The notes beneath the pieces were generated by a model that saw only the letters and a program-made list of their open reading frames with translations, was not told where the DNA came from and did no database searches. Position numbers and translations under genes: made by a program. Below are positions 8,330 through 14,387 of a stretch of 14,719 bases of DNA, piece by piece. Numbering within the stretch: the stretch's first letter is position 1; each line of letters starts with the position of its first letter. The stretch comes from Oscillospiraceae bacterium (lineage in GTDB: Bacteria; Bacillota; Clostridia; Oscillospirales; Oscillospiraceae): contig JAISDV010000179.1 of NCBI GenBank assembly GCA_031264545.1, forward strand, positions 1 to 14,719, read 5' to 3'.

Positions 8330-9070
8330 TCAGGCGCCGCCGTAGCGCCGCTCACGCCGCTGAAGCCACGCGATTGCACGGTCTATCTCAAGCTTCGAAA
8401 AATCGGGCCAGAGCGTATCCGTGAAATAAAGCTCCGAATAGGCCGCCTGCCAGAGCAGAAAATTCGACAACCGCATTTCTCCGCCCGGACGGATAACGAG
8501 GTCGGGATCGGGTATCCCGCCAGACCAGAGCCTTTGCGCGAATTCCGCTTCGGTCAGCGCCGGAATTTCCCCGGCCGCAAGCGCCTCGGCGCTTTCCCGC
8601 GCCGCCCTTAAGATTTCGTCCCGCGCGCCGTAATTGAGACAGACATTGACCTGGCAGCCCGCGTAATGCGCGCTGATCTCGCTCGTGCGGCTGATCAGCG
8701 CGCGGAGCTTGGGCGAAAGGACGGACGTGTCGCCGAAAAACCGCAGCTTCACTTTGTCGCGCTCCATGCGGTCGACGGCCTCATACAGATAACGTTCAAG
8801 CAGCCCCATAATGGCTGAAACCTCGTCGGCGGGGCGTTTCCAATTTTCCGTCGAGAAGGCGTAGACCGTGAGGTACTCAAGTCCGATGTCCTTGCAATAG
8901 GTCGCGACGGTGCGAAAGGTTTCGGCCCCGGCCGCGTGCCCCGCGGTTCTCGGAAGCCCGCGCTTTTTCGCCCAACGTCCGTTGCCGTCCATAATGATGG
9001 CAATGTGGCGGGGGAGATTCCCGAAATCCACTTCCCCCGCCCTTTTTTCCGTTCTGTGAAACAGACGCAT
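8330..9070 (-). CDS. uppS: Isoprenyl transferase (undecaprenyl diphosphate synthase)
   Basis: UppS is a cis-prenyltransferase that condenses isopentenyl diphosphate onto farnesyl diphosphate to give the C55 lipid carrier for peptidoglycan and wall polymers. The 246 residues show region I IIMDGNGRWAKKRG (25-38, catalytic D28), YAFSTENWKRP (70-80), NYGARDEI (146-153) and region V IRPGGEMRLSNFLLWQ (193-208), with R194, E198, R200 and S202 in place for binding IPP phosphate and Mg. Residue 195 is proline where RTSGE or RTGGE is the common form. The ATG overlaps the frr stop as TGATG, implying translational coupling; the nearest GGAG lies 14 nt upstream, inside frr. It uses products of the MEP genes in the same cluster. 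Confidence 0.97.
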   Translation of the reverse strand: MRLFHRTEKRAGEVDFGNLPRHIAIIMDGNGRWAKKRGLPRTAGHAAGAETFRTVATYCKDIGLEYLTVYAFSTENWKRPADEVSAIMGLLERYLYEAVDRMERDKVKLRFFGDTSVLSPKLRALISRTSEISAHYAGCQVNVCLNYGARDEILRAARESAEALAAGEIPALTEAEFAQRLWSGGIPDPDLVIRPGGEMRLSNFLLWQAAYSELYFTDTLWPDFSKLEIDRAIAWLQRRERRYGGA

Positions 9071-9624
9071 CAGATAGCCATGAGCTCCTTTTCCTTTTTG
9101 GCGGCTATGCCGTCGATCTCCCTGATATGGTCGTCCGTCAGCTTCTGGAGATCTTTTTCGACATCCTTGAGGTCGTCCTCGGTAATCTCAGACTTCTTTT
9201 TAAGCCCCTTGAAATGCTCCATCGCGTCGCGCCGGATGTTGCGGATGGCGACCTTGGCCTCCTCGGCGTATTTTTTGACCTGCTTGATGAGGTCTTTCCT
9301 GCGCTCCTCGGTCAGCTGCGGAAAAACGAGACGGATCACCTTGCCGTCGTTCGTGGGATTGATGCCGAGATCGGATTCTAAAATCGCCTTTTCAATGAGC
9401 TTGAGACTGCCCGCGTCCCAGGGCTGTATGGCGAGGGCGCGCGGATCGGGCGTCGCGATCGAGGCGATCTGGTTGATGGGCGTAGGTGTCCCGTAGTATT
9501 CGACCCTGAGCTTATCGAGAACGGCCGGATTGGCGCGCCCCGCGCGGACGGAATCAAACTGCGTGCTGAGAACCTCCGTCGTCTTCTTCATTTTGACTTC
9601 GAAATCCTGGTAGTTATCTGCCAT
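9070..9624 (-). CDS. frr: Ribosome recycling factor
   Basis: RRF works with EF-G to split post-termination ribosomes. The 184-residue length matches the family (about 185). Family landmarks are VRAGRANP (26-33), YYGTPTPINQIASI (43-56), QPWD (67-70) and the segment LVFPQLTEERR around 103-113. It ends in a charged helical region belonging to the three-helix bundle. ATG is preceded by GGAGGG about 7 nt upstream, a strong site. It lies 71 bp after pyrH and overlaps uppS by one nucleotide. The pyrH-frr pair is conserved across bacteria. Confidence 0.98.
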   Translation of the reverse strand: MADNYQDFEVKMKKTTEVLSTQFDSVRAGRANPAVLDKLRVEYYGTPTPINQIASIATPDPRALAIQPWDAGSLKLIEKAILESDLGINPTNDGKVIRLVFPQLTEERRKDLIKQVKKYAEEAKVAIRNIRRDAMEHFKGLKKKSEITEDDLKDVEKDLQKLTDDHIREIDGIAAKKEKELMAI

Positions 9625-9695
9625 TTTTTATCCCTCCGATATCGTTGTGAGCTGCAAAAAGGTCGAAAACGGTTTGTTTGCCGGTTGGCGCGGCG

Positions 9696-10415
9696 CTATT
9701 GAACCACTGTTCCGATCTTTTCTCCCATGACCGCGCGGACGACATTTTCCGGGTCCTTGAGGGCGAAGAGGATAACGGGGATCTTGTTATCCATCGAAAG
9801 CGAGGTTGCCGTAGAGTCCATGACCTCGAGATGCCGCGCGAGCACCTCGTCATAGGTGATCGAATCGTATTTGACGGCCTCCGGGTCCTTTTTCGGGTCC
9901 GCGGAATAGACGCCGTCAACATTCTTGGCCAGGAGGATCGCGTCCGCCTCGATCTCCGCCGCGCGGAGCACAGCCGCCGTATCGGTCGAGAAAAAGGGAC
10001 TGCCGGTTCCGCAGCCGAAGATGACGACCCGACCGCGCGCGAGGTGGCGCATGGCGCGTCCGCGGATATAGGGCTCCGCGATAGCCCGCATCTCGATCGC
10101 CGTCTGTACCCGGACATCCACATCCATCTGCTCAAAAACGTCGGCCAGCGCAAGGCAGTTCATTACGGTCGCGAGCATACCCATATGGTCGGCGCGTGTG
10201 CGCTCGAGCTTGCCGCCGCCGTCCTTAACGCCGCGCCAGAAATTGCCGCCGCCGACGACAATGCCGACCTCGACACCAAGCGCAACACATCGTTTGACCT
10301 CTGAGCAGACGCTGCCTATCACGCCGAAATCGAGCCCTCTGCCCTGCTCTCCCGCAAGGGCCTCTCCGCTTATTTTAAGGAGCACACGTTTGTAGACCGG
10401 CTTGTGTTCTTCCAT
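9696..10415 (-). CDS. pyrH: UMP kinase (uridylate kinase)
   Basis: PyrH phosphorylates UMP to UDP and is the bacterial amino-acid-kinase-fold enzyme, a hexamer usually controlled by GTP and UTP. The 239 residues carry KISGEAL (14-20), VVGGGNFWRG (53-62), TRADHMGMLATVMN (73-86), the phosphate-binding loop GCGTGSPFFSTDTAA (134-148) and KNVDGVYSADP (164-174). ATG has GGAG 7 nt upstream. It is the first gene of the eight-gene leftward cluster. In many Clostridia this cluster begins rpsB-tsf-pyrH, but here the next gene upstream is nth, across a 132-bp AT-rich gap, so pyrH is likely read from a local promoter. Confidence 0.98.
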   Translation of the reverse strand: MEEHKPVYKRVLLKISGEALAGEQGRGLDFGVIGSVCSEVKRCVALGVEVGIVVGGGNFWRGVKDGGGKLERTRADHMGMLATVMNCLALADVFEQMDVDVRVQTAIEMRAIAEPYIRGRAMRHLARGRVVIFGCGTGSPFFSTDTAAVLRAAEIEADAILLAKNVDGVYSADPKKDPEAVKYDSITYDEVLARHLEVMDSTATSLSMDNKIPVILFALKDPENVVRAVMGEKIGTVVQ

Positions 10416-10457
10416 GCAGGCTCTCCAATCTCAGCGCAGTAACCCTGCTGCAGTCAT

Positions 10458-10486
10458 GTTAAGGTATTTTAATATAAAAACGTCAA
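10458..10486 (-). promoter_or_regulatory. Possible promoter of the pyrH cluster
   Basis: On the minus strand TTGACG (10481-10486) is followed after 17 nt by CTTAAC (10458-10463), a good -35 with a poor -10 (3 of 6). The region 10460-10520 is markedly AT-rich compared with its surroundings. A promoter is expected here by position, ahead of pyrH, but the exact boxes are uncertain. Confidence 0.3.
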
Positions 10487-10547
10487 TATTAAAAGTGTTT
10501 TTATGTAAAAAACGAAAATTCTGCCTTCTGCCCAAAAGCACGGACCT

Positions 10548-11204
10548 TTAAGCCCGGTTGTTTTCGCCGTCCGTTTTCATTCCCGTTTCGCAGAGCGCGC
10601 GGATGCAGCAGCCTTCGCACAGCGGCTTGCGCGCGGGACAGACCGCCCGGCCGTGCAGGACGAGCCTGTGGCAGAAATCCGAGGATTTTTCGGGCGGGAG
10701 CAGCTTTCTCAGCGCCGTTTCGATCCTGGCCGGGTCCTTCAGGTCCTCGACCAGGCCGATCCGGTTCGACAGGCGGATACAATGGGTATCGACTACGACC
10801 GCGGGCTTTCCGAACACGTCGCCGAGAATGAGATTCGCCGTTTTGCGTCCGACGCCGGGCAGCGCCGTCAGCGCCTCCATCGTATCCGGCACCTTTCCGC
10901 CGTGGCGCGCGATGAGCGTCTGCGCGCAGGCGATAATGTCCCGCGCCTTGGAATGGTAAAAGCCGCAGGACCGGATACAAGCCTCAAGCGCTTCTGGCTC
11001 CGCTTCGGCGAGGGCCTGAAGCGTGGGATAGCGCGTGTACAGCGCCGGGGTGATCTTGTTGACCCGTTCGTCCGTGCACTGCGCGGCAAGGCGGGTCGCA
11101 AACAGCAGCTCATAGTCCTTTCCGTAGTCGAGCGAGCACTGCGCGCCGGGATATTCCGCCTCGAGCCGCGCAATGATTTCATTTATCTGTCTCTGCGTTC
11201 TCAT
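10548..11204 (-). CDS. nth: Endonuclease III (DNA glycosylase/AP lyase)
   Basis: Nth removes oxidised pyrimidines from DNA and cuts the abasic site by beta-elimination in base excision repair. The 218 residues contain the helix-hairpin-helix LPGVGRKTAN (115-124) with catalytic K121, VVDTHCIRL (137-145) with catalytic D139, and the C-terminal [4Fe-4S] cluster pattern C-x6-C-x2-C-x5-C at C189, C196, C199 and C205. All key residues are present, so it should be active. ATG has AGGAG 6 nt upstream. It has its own promoter (11262-11289) and is divergent from glyA. Its TAA is followed by a weak hairpin and an AT-rich stretch before pyrH, and partial read-through into pyrH is possible. Confidence 0.97.
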   Translation of the reverse strand: MRTQRQINEIIARLEAEYPGAQCSLDYGKDYELLFATRLAAQCTDERVNKITPALYTRYPTLQALAEAEPEALEACIRSCGFYHSKARDIIACAQTLIARHGGKVPDTMEALTALPGVGRKTANLILGDVFGKPAVVVDTHCIRLSNRIGLVEDLKDPARIETALRKLLPPEKSSDFCHRLVLHGRAVCPARKPLCEGCCIRALCETGMKTDGENNRA

Positions 11205-11233
11205 ACCGTTCTCCTTTGGGGACTGCTCGATTG

Positions 11234-11253
11234 AGAGCCTGAATTCAGGTTCT
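11234..11253. promoter_or_regulatory. 20-bp palindrome at the nth start point, candidate operator
   Basis: CCTGAATTCAGG (11238-11249) is a perfect 12-bp palindrome. After one mismatched pair (11237/11250) the arms extend by three more pairs, AGA with TCT, giving 20 bp with a single mismatched pair. It lies just downstream of the predicted nth -10 (11262-11267), covering about +2 to +21 of the nth transcript. A bound repressor there would block nth. The regulator is unknown; it does not match the Gram-positive LexA box CGAAC-N4-GTTCG. Confidence 0.45.
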
Positions 11254-11261
11254 TACTAAAA

Positions 11262-11289
11262 AGTATAACATCGCACGGCGCAAAATCAA
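11262..11289 (-). promoter_or_regulatory. Sigma-A-type promoter of nth
   Basis: On the minus strand the -35 box TTGATT (11284-11289) is separated by 16 nt from the -10 box TATACT (11262-11267). The -10 is preceded by TGT, an extended -10 (TGnTATACT). The predicted start is near 11255, giving a 5' leader of about 50 nt before the nth ATG. Confidence 0.7.
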
Positions 11290-11310
11290 AGTTTTTTCGC
11301 ATTTAGCCAA

Positions 11311-11339
11311 TTGTCAAGTCCCGCGCCTTGCTCTATAAT
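11311..11339 (+). promoter_or_regulatory. Near-consensus sigma-A promoter reading toward glyA
   Basis: TTGTCA (11311-11316), a 17-nt spacer and a perfect TATAAT (11334-11339) make the best promoter in the window. An A/T-rich stretch lies just upstream (about 11281-11310). The predicted start is near 11346, giving a leader of about 107 nt before the glyA ATG. The -35 boxes of this promoter and the nth promoter are 21 bp apart, back to back. Confidence 0.85.
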
Positions 11340-11345
11340 AACGGT

Positions 11346-11453
11346 ATGCGGAAATATCCACGCTTTTTCCCGTACATGCTGTATCTGCTCAAGGAGCGGC
11401 GGGCTGCGCGCGCGCCCGACCTCTATATAAAAACACGACGGAGGGCGCAATAA
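11346..11453 (+). CDS. Possible 35-residue leader peptide upstream of glyA
   Basis: An ATG at 11346 opens a 35-codon frame that ends with TAA at 11451-11453, whose last A is the first base of the glyA ATG (TAATG). The ATG falls 7 nt after TATAAT, at the predicted transcription start, so it would be translated leaderless or nearly so. The peptide starts MRKYPRFFPY, is rich in aromatic residues near the start, and is strongly basic (8 Arg and 3 Lys against 1 Glu and 1 Asp), ending in TRRRAQ. The glyA ribosome site GGAGGG (11440-11445) and a CGGGC/GCCCG hairpin (11400-11418) lie within it. I recognise no family. It may be a chance frame in a GC-rich leader. Confidence 0.35.
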   Translation: MRKYPRFFPYMLYLLKERRAARAPDLYIKTRRRAQ

Positions 11454-12703
11454 TGATGGTGGAAAATCAGCTTGAACTCATCTCCCGGCAGGATAAGGAG
11501 GTCGCGGACGCTATGGCGCTCGAGCTCGGGCGCCAGCGCGGAAACATCGAGCTTATCGCTTCGGAGAACATCGTGAGCGAGGCCGTGCTCGCGGCAGTCG
11601 GCAGCGTGCTGACCAACAAATACGCCGAGGGCTATCCCGGAAACCGCTACTACGGCGGCTGCCAGTATGTCGACATCGTTGAGAACCTCGCCATCGCGCG
11701 CTGCAAAAAGCTTTTCGGCTGTGAATTCGCCAACGTCCAGCCGCACAGCGGAGCGCAGGCCAACTATGCGGTTTATCTCGCCCTTTGCGCGCCCGGGGAT
11801 ACCGTCCTCGGGATGGATCTCGACGCAGGCGGCCATCTCACCCACGGCTACAGGGTCAATTTCTCCGGGAAAAATTATCACGCGGTGTCCTACGGCGTGG
11901 ATATCGAGACCGGCCGCATCGATTACGGTGCGCTCCGTCGCATTGCCCGGGAATCCCGGCCAAAAATGATCATCGCCGGCGCCTCCGCCTATCCGCGTAT
12001 CATCGAATTCGACAAGTTTGCCGAGATCGCCGGGGAGGTCGGCGCCTATCTCATGGTCGATATGGCGCATATTGCGGGCCTCGTCGCGGCCGGGCTGCAC
12101 CCCTCGCCCTTTGATTATGCCGACGTTGTGACGACTACGACGCATAAGACCCTGCGCGGCCCGCGCGGGGGCGCGATCATGACGAACAGGCCCGACCTCG
12201 CCAAAAAAATCGACAGCGCCGTTTTTCCCGGCGCGCAGGGCGGGCCGCTCATGCACGTCATCGCGGGAAAAGCCGTCGGCTTCGGCGAGGCGCTGCGTCC
12301 CGAATTCGCGGCCTATCAGGCACAGCTGCATGAAAACTGCGCGATTCTCGCTGCGGAGCTGCTAAAGCGCGGGCTGAATCTTGTCTCCGGCGGAACGGAC
12401 AACCATCTCATCCTGCTCGACCTGCGCGGAACGGGCATCTCCGGCCGCGCGCTCGAAACGCGGCTCGACGAGGTGCACATCACCGCCAACAAGAACAAGA
12501 TCCCCGGCGACCCGCTCAGCGCAAAGGAAACCAGCGGCGTGCGCCTCGGCACCGCCGCTGTGACGGCCCGCGGCTTCACCGGCCCGGATATCGTCGAGGT
12601 CGCGGAGCTGCTGAACCTCGCCGTGCGCGATTTCGACGCGCAGAAAGACGTCATCGCCGCCCGCGCCTCGGCCCTCTGCGAAAAGCACCCCATCTACGCA
12701 TAG
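11453..12703 (+). CDS. glyA: Serine hydroxymethyltransferase
   Basis: GlyA is a PLP enzyme that interconverts serine and glycine while loading tetrahydrofolate with a one-carbon unit, the main source of C1 units for purines, thymidylate and methionine. The 416 residues include ELIASENIVS (33-42), NKYAEGYPGNRYYGGC (55-70), GGHLTHG (126-132), VDMAHIAGLVAAGLHPSP (202-219) and the PLP lysine motif TTTTHKTLRGPRGG (227-240) with K232. All hallmark residues are present. Two adjacent ATG codons start the gene; 11453 is preferred because GGAGGG lies 7 nt upstream. It is transcribed from the promoter at 11311-11339 and ends before a strong hairpin. It appears monocistronic unless the 35-codon leader frame is real. 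Confidence 0.98.
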   Translation: MMVENQLELISRQDKEVADAMALELGRQRGNIELIASENIVSEAVLAAVGSVLTNKYAEGYPGNRYYGGCQYVDIVENLAIARCKKLFGCEFANVQPHSGAQANYAVYLALCAPGDTVLGMDLDAGGHLTHGYRVNFSGKNYHAVSYGVDIETGRIDYGALRRIARESRPKMIIAGASAYPRIIEFDKFAEIAGEVGAYLMVDMAHIAGLVAAGLHPSPFDYADVVTTTTHKTLRGPRGGAIMTNRPDLAKKIDSAVFPGAQGGPLMHVIAGKAVGFGEALRPEFAAYQAQLHENCAILAAELLKRGLNLVSGGTDNHLILLDLRGTGISGRALETRLDEVHITANKNKIPGDPLSAKETSGVRLGTAAVTARGFTGPDIVEVAELLNLAVRDFDAQKDVIAARASALCEKHPIYA

Positions 12704-12750
12704 ATCGGGCTTTGACCGGGAAAATCCGAATATCGGCTGCATATCAGCGA

Positions 12751-12785
12751 AAAAATGAGCCGAGGTTTTTTCAAGGCTCATTTTT
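12751..12785. terminator. Intrinsic terminator after glyA, bidirectional in form
   Basis: AAAAATGAGCC (12751-12761) pairs exactly with GGCTCATTTTT (12775-12785), an 11-bp stem with a 13-nt loop. The arms end in runs of A and T, so a U tail forms on either strand. It lies 48 bp after the glyA stop and 39 bp before rarA, so rarA probably needs its own promoter or read-through. I could not identify a clear rarA promoter. Confidence 0.85.
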
Positions 12786-12824
12786 GTTTCAAGCCGAAAC
12801 TCGCAATGAAAAGGAGGCAACGCC

Positions 12825-14087
12825 ATGTACAGACCCCTTGCCGACGCGCTGCGGCCGGCCGCGCTGGACGAGGTCGCCGGCCAGCAGGCGATACTTGGCG
12901 AAGGCGCGATGCTTCGCCGCATCATCGACTCGAAGCAGATCCCGAACATGATTTTCTACGGTCCCTCCGGGACCGGCAAGACAACGGTCGCCAGCATCAT
13001 CGCGGAAAAAACGAACCGCGCCCTGCGCCGTCTCAACGCGACGACCGCGGGCATCGCGGACATCAAGGCCATCATCGACGAGCTGGACACGCTGATTGCG
13101 CCTGAGGGCGTGCTGCTTTATCTCGATGAGATACAATATTTTAACAAAAAGCAGCAGCAATCGCTGCTTGAATTCATTGAAAACGGGAAAATCACGCTGA
13201 TCGCCTCGACCACGGAGAACCCCTATTTCTATGTATTCAACGCCATCCTGTCCCGCTCGACCATCTTTGAATTCAAACAGCTCGAGGCGGCCGACGTTGA
13301 AAAGGCCGTCCTGCGCGCCCTGCGTTTTCTCGAAACACGCGACCGGGTCACGATTACCTGTGAGGAGGGCGTCACGGCGCGTATCGCGGCGAGCTGCGGC
13401 GGCGATGCGCGTAAGGCGATTAACGCTGTCGAGCTTCTCTACAGCGCGTCTAAAACCGCTCTGAGCACCGTCACACTCACGCTTGCGGACGCCGGACAGG
13501 TGTCCCAAAAAAGCGCAATGCGCTATGACCGCGCGGGCGACGCGCATTTTGATATTCTCTCGGCGCTGATGAAGTCCCTGCGCGGCTCCGACCCGGACGC
13601 GGCCCTGCACTACCTCGCGCGGCTGCTCGAGGCGGGCGACCTGCCCGGCGCCTGCCGGCGCATTCTCTGCTCGGCCAGCGAGGACATCGGCCTCGCCTAT
13701 CCCATGGCCGTGCCGATCGTGAAGTCCTGCGTGGATTCGGCGCTCCAGCTCGGCCTGCCGGAGGGACGGCTCCCGCTTGCGGAGGCGGTCATCCTGCTCG
13801 CCACCGCGCCGAAATCGAACAGCGCCTGCGCCGCCATCGACGCGGCGTCCGCCGACGTGCGCGCGGGCAGGACAGGCGAGATTCCGCGTGAAATGCAGAA
13901 TGTCCATGCGGATTCGACGGAGCACAAACGGGCACAAAACTACAAATATCCCCATAACTACCCCGGCCACTGGGTCCGGCAGCAATACCTGCCGGACACC
14001 ATCAAAAACGCGGTCTATTACCAATACGGCGACAACAAGGCCGAACAGTCGGCCAGGGCCTACTGGCATCAGATCAAGGGTGAATAA
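12825..14087 (+). CDS. rarA: Replication-associated recombination protein A (RarA/MgsA), AAA+ ATPase
   Basis: RarA is a clamp-loader-related AAA+ ATPase that acts at stalled replication forks and single-strand gaps. The 420 residues are normal length. Walker A GPSGTGKT lies at 46-53, Walker B LLYLDE at 97-102, sensor 1 TTEN at 129-132, and the arginine finger LSR has R144. GGDARKAIN (sensor 2 region) lies around residue 200. The C-terminal half, from about 240, is the family-specific tetramerisation region with SEDIGLAYP and the terminal YKYPHNYPGHWVRQQYLP. ATG has AGGAGG 7 nt upstream. The small DUF951 gene follows after 18 bp and is likely co-transcribed. Confidence 0.97.
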   Translation: MYRPLADALRPAALDEVAGQQAILGEGAMLRRIIDSKQIPNMIFYGPSGTGKTTVASIIAEKTNRALRRLNATTAGIADIKAIIDELDTLIAPEGVLLYLDEIQYFNKKQQQSLLEFIENGKITLIASTTENPYFYVFNAILSRSTIFEFKQLEAADVEKAVLRALRFLETRDRVTITCEEGVTARIAASCGGDARKAINAVELLYSASKTALSTVTLTLADAGQVSQKSAMRYDRAGDAHFDILSALMKSLRGSDPDAALHYLARLLEAGDLPGACRRILCSASEDIGLAYPMAVPIVKSCVDSALQLGLPEGRLPLAEAVILLATAPKSNSACAAIDAASADVRAGRTGEIPREMQNVHADSTEHKRAQNYKYPHNYPGHWVRQQYLPDTIKNAVYYQYGDNKAEQSARAYWHQIKGE

Positions 14088-14105
14088 GGCAAAGGAGGCT
14101 TCGTT

Positions 14106-14306
14106 TTGGATATCCGGGTCGGTGACATACTCACGATGAAAAAAGCACACCCCTGCGGTGAAAAGCGCTGGCAGGTGCTCCGCACGGGCATGGACTTCAA
14201 GCTCCGCTGTCTCGGCTGTGGGCACGAGGTCATGGGCGCGCGAAGTAAATTTGAACGCAATATCCGCGCGGTGGCGCGCAAGGAAGCGGGCGAGGAAGCG
14301 CGGTGA
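14106..14306 (+). CDS. DUF951 family small protein
   Basis: This 66-residue protein starts with TTG; GGAGG lies 7 nt upstream and the protein begins MDIRVGDILTMKKAHPCG. It matches the DUF951 family (YyzM-like) of Bacillota, whose members share a VGDIVxMKKPHPCG opening and an IKCLGCGxxVMxxRxxFE segment. Here these are residues 5-18 and RCLGCGHEVMGARSKFE (34-50). C35 and C38 form a CxxC pair, with C17 and H15 nearby, which could bind a metal. The fold is probably a small beta barrel, and the basic residues would suit nucleic acid binding; both are inference. The function is not established. It sits 18 bp after rarA in the same direction. Confidence 0.92.
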   Translation: MDIRVGDILTMKKAHPCGEKRWQVLRTGMDFKLRCLGCGHEVMGARSKFERNIRAVARKEAGEEAR

Positions 14307-14367
14307 CCGGCGGCGCGGTTTCCCCCGGCGAGCACGATCCCGCTTCCAAAGCGGTGCGCGCCGCCGG
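14307..14367. repeat. Nested inverted repeats in the convergent gap between the DUF951 gene and potD
   Basis: CCGGCGGCGCG (14307-14317) pairs exactly with CGCGCCGCCGG (14357-14367). Inside the 39-nt loop is a second hairpin, CCGCTT (14340-14345) with AAGCGG (14349-14354). The outer arm starts directly after the DUF951 TGA. No T run follows on either strand, so it is not a canonical terminator, though it may end or stabilise the two converging transcripts. Confidence 0.75.
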
Positions 14368-14387
14368 AGAACCTGCGGAAAGCCGTT

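Noticed and set aside
8308..8338. GGCGCC...GGCGCC pairing across the uppS stop
   Set aside because: The stem is only 6 bp of a self-complementary GC hexamer in a GC-rich region, with no T run; chance is likely.
8290..8379. N-terminal extension of cdsA by 30 codons
   Set aside because: It would overlap uppS by 50 nt and add a polar stretch before the first membrane helix. ATG 8289 has a good AAAGGGG site.
10507..10539. Possible intrinsic terminator after nth (hairpin at 10523-10539 followed by a T-rich stretch on the minus strand)
   Set aside because: The stem is short and includes two G-T pairs, and the T run is interrupted. It is too weak to call, though some termination there is plausible.
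11312..11317. Consensus -35 box TTGACA on the minus strand, overlapping the glyA -35
   Set aside because: No acceptable -10 sequence lies 16-18 nt downstream on that strand; the promoter at 11262-11289 explains nth better.
12789..14225. 478-codon open frame on the minus strand opposite rarA and the DUF951 gene
   Set aside because: Both genes on the other strand have clear family motifs and ribosome sites; this frame has no recognisable motif.
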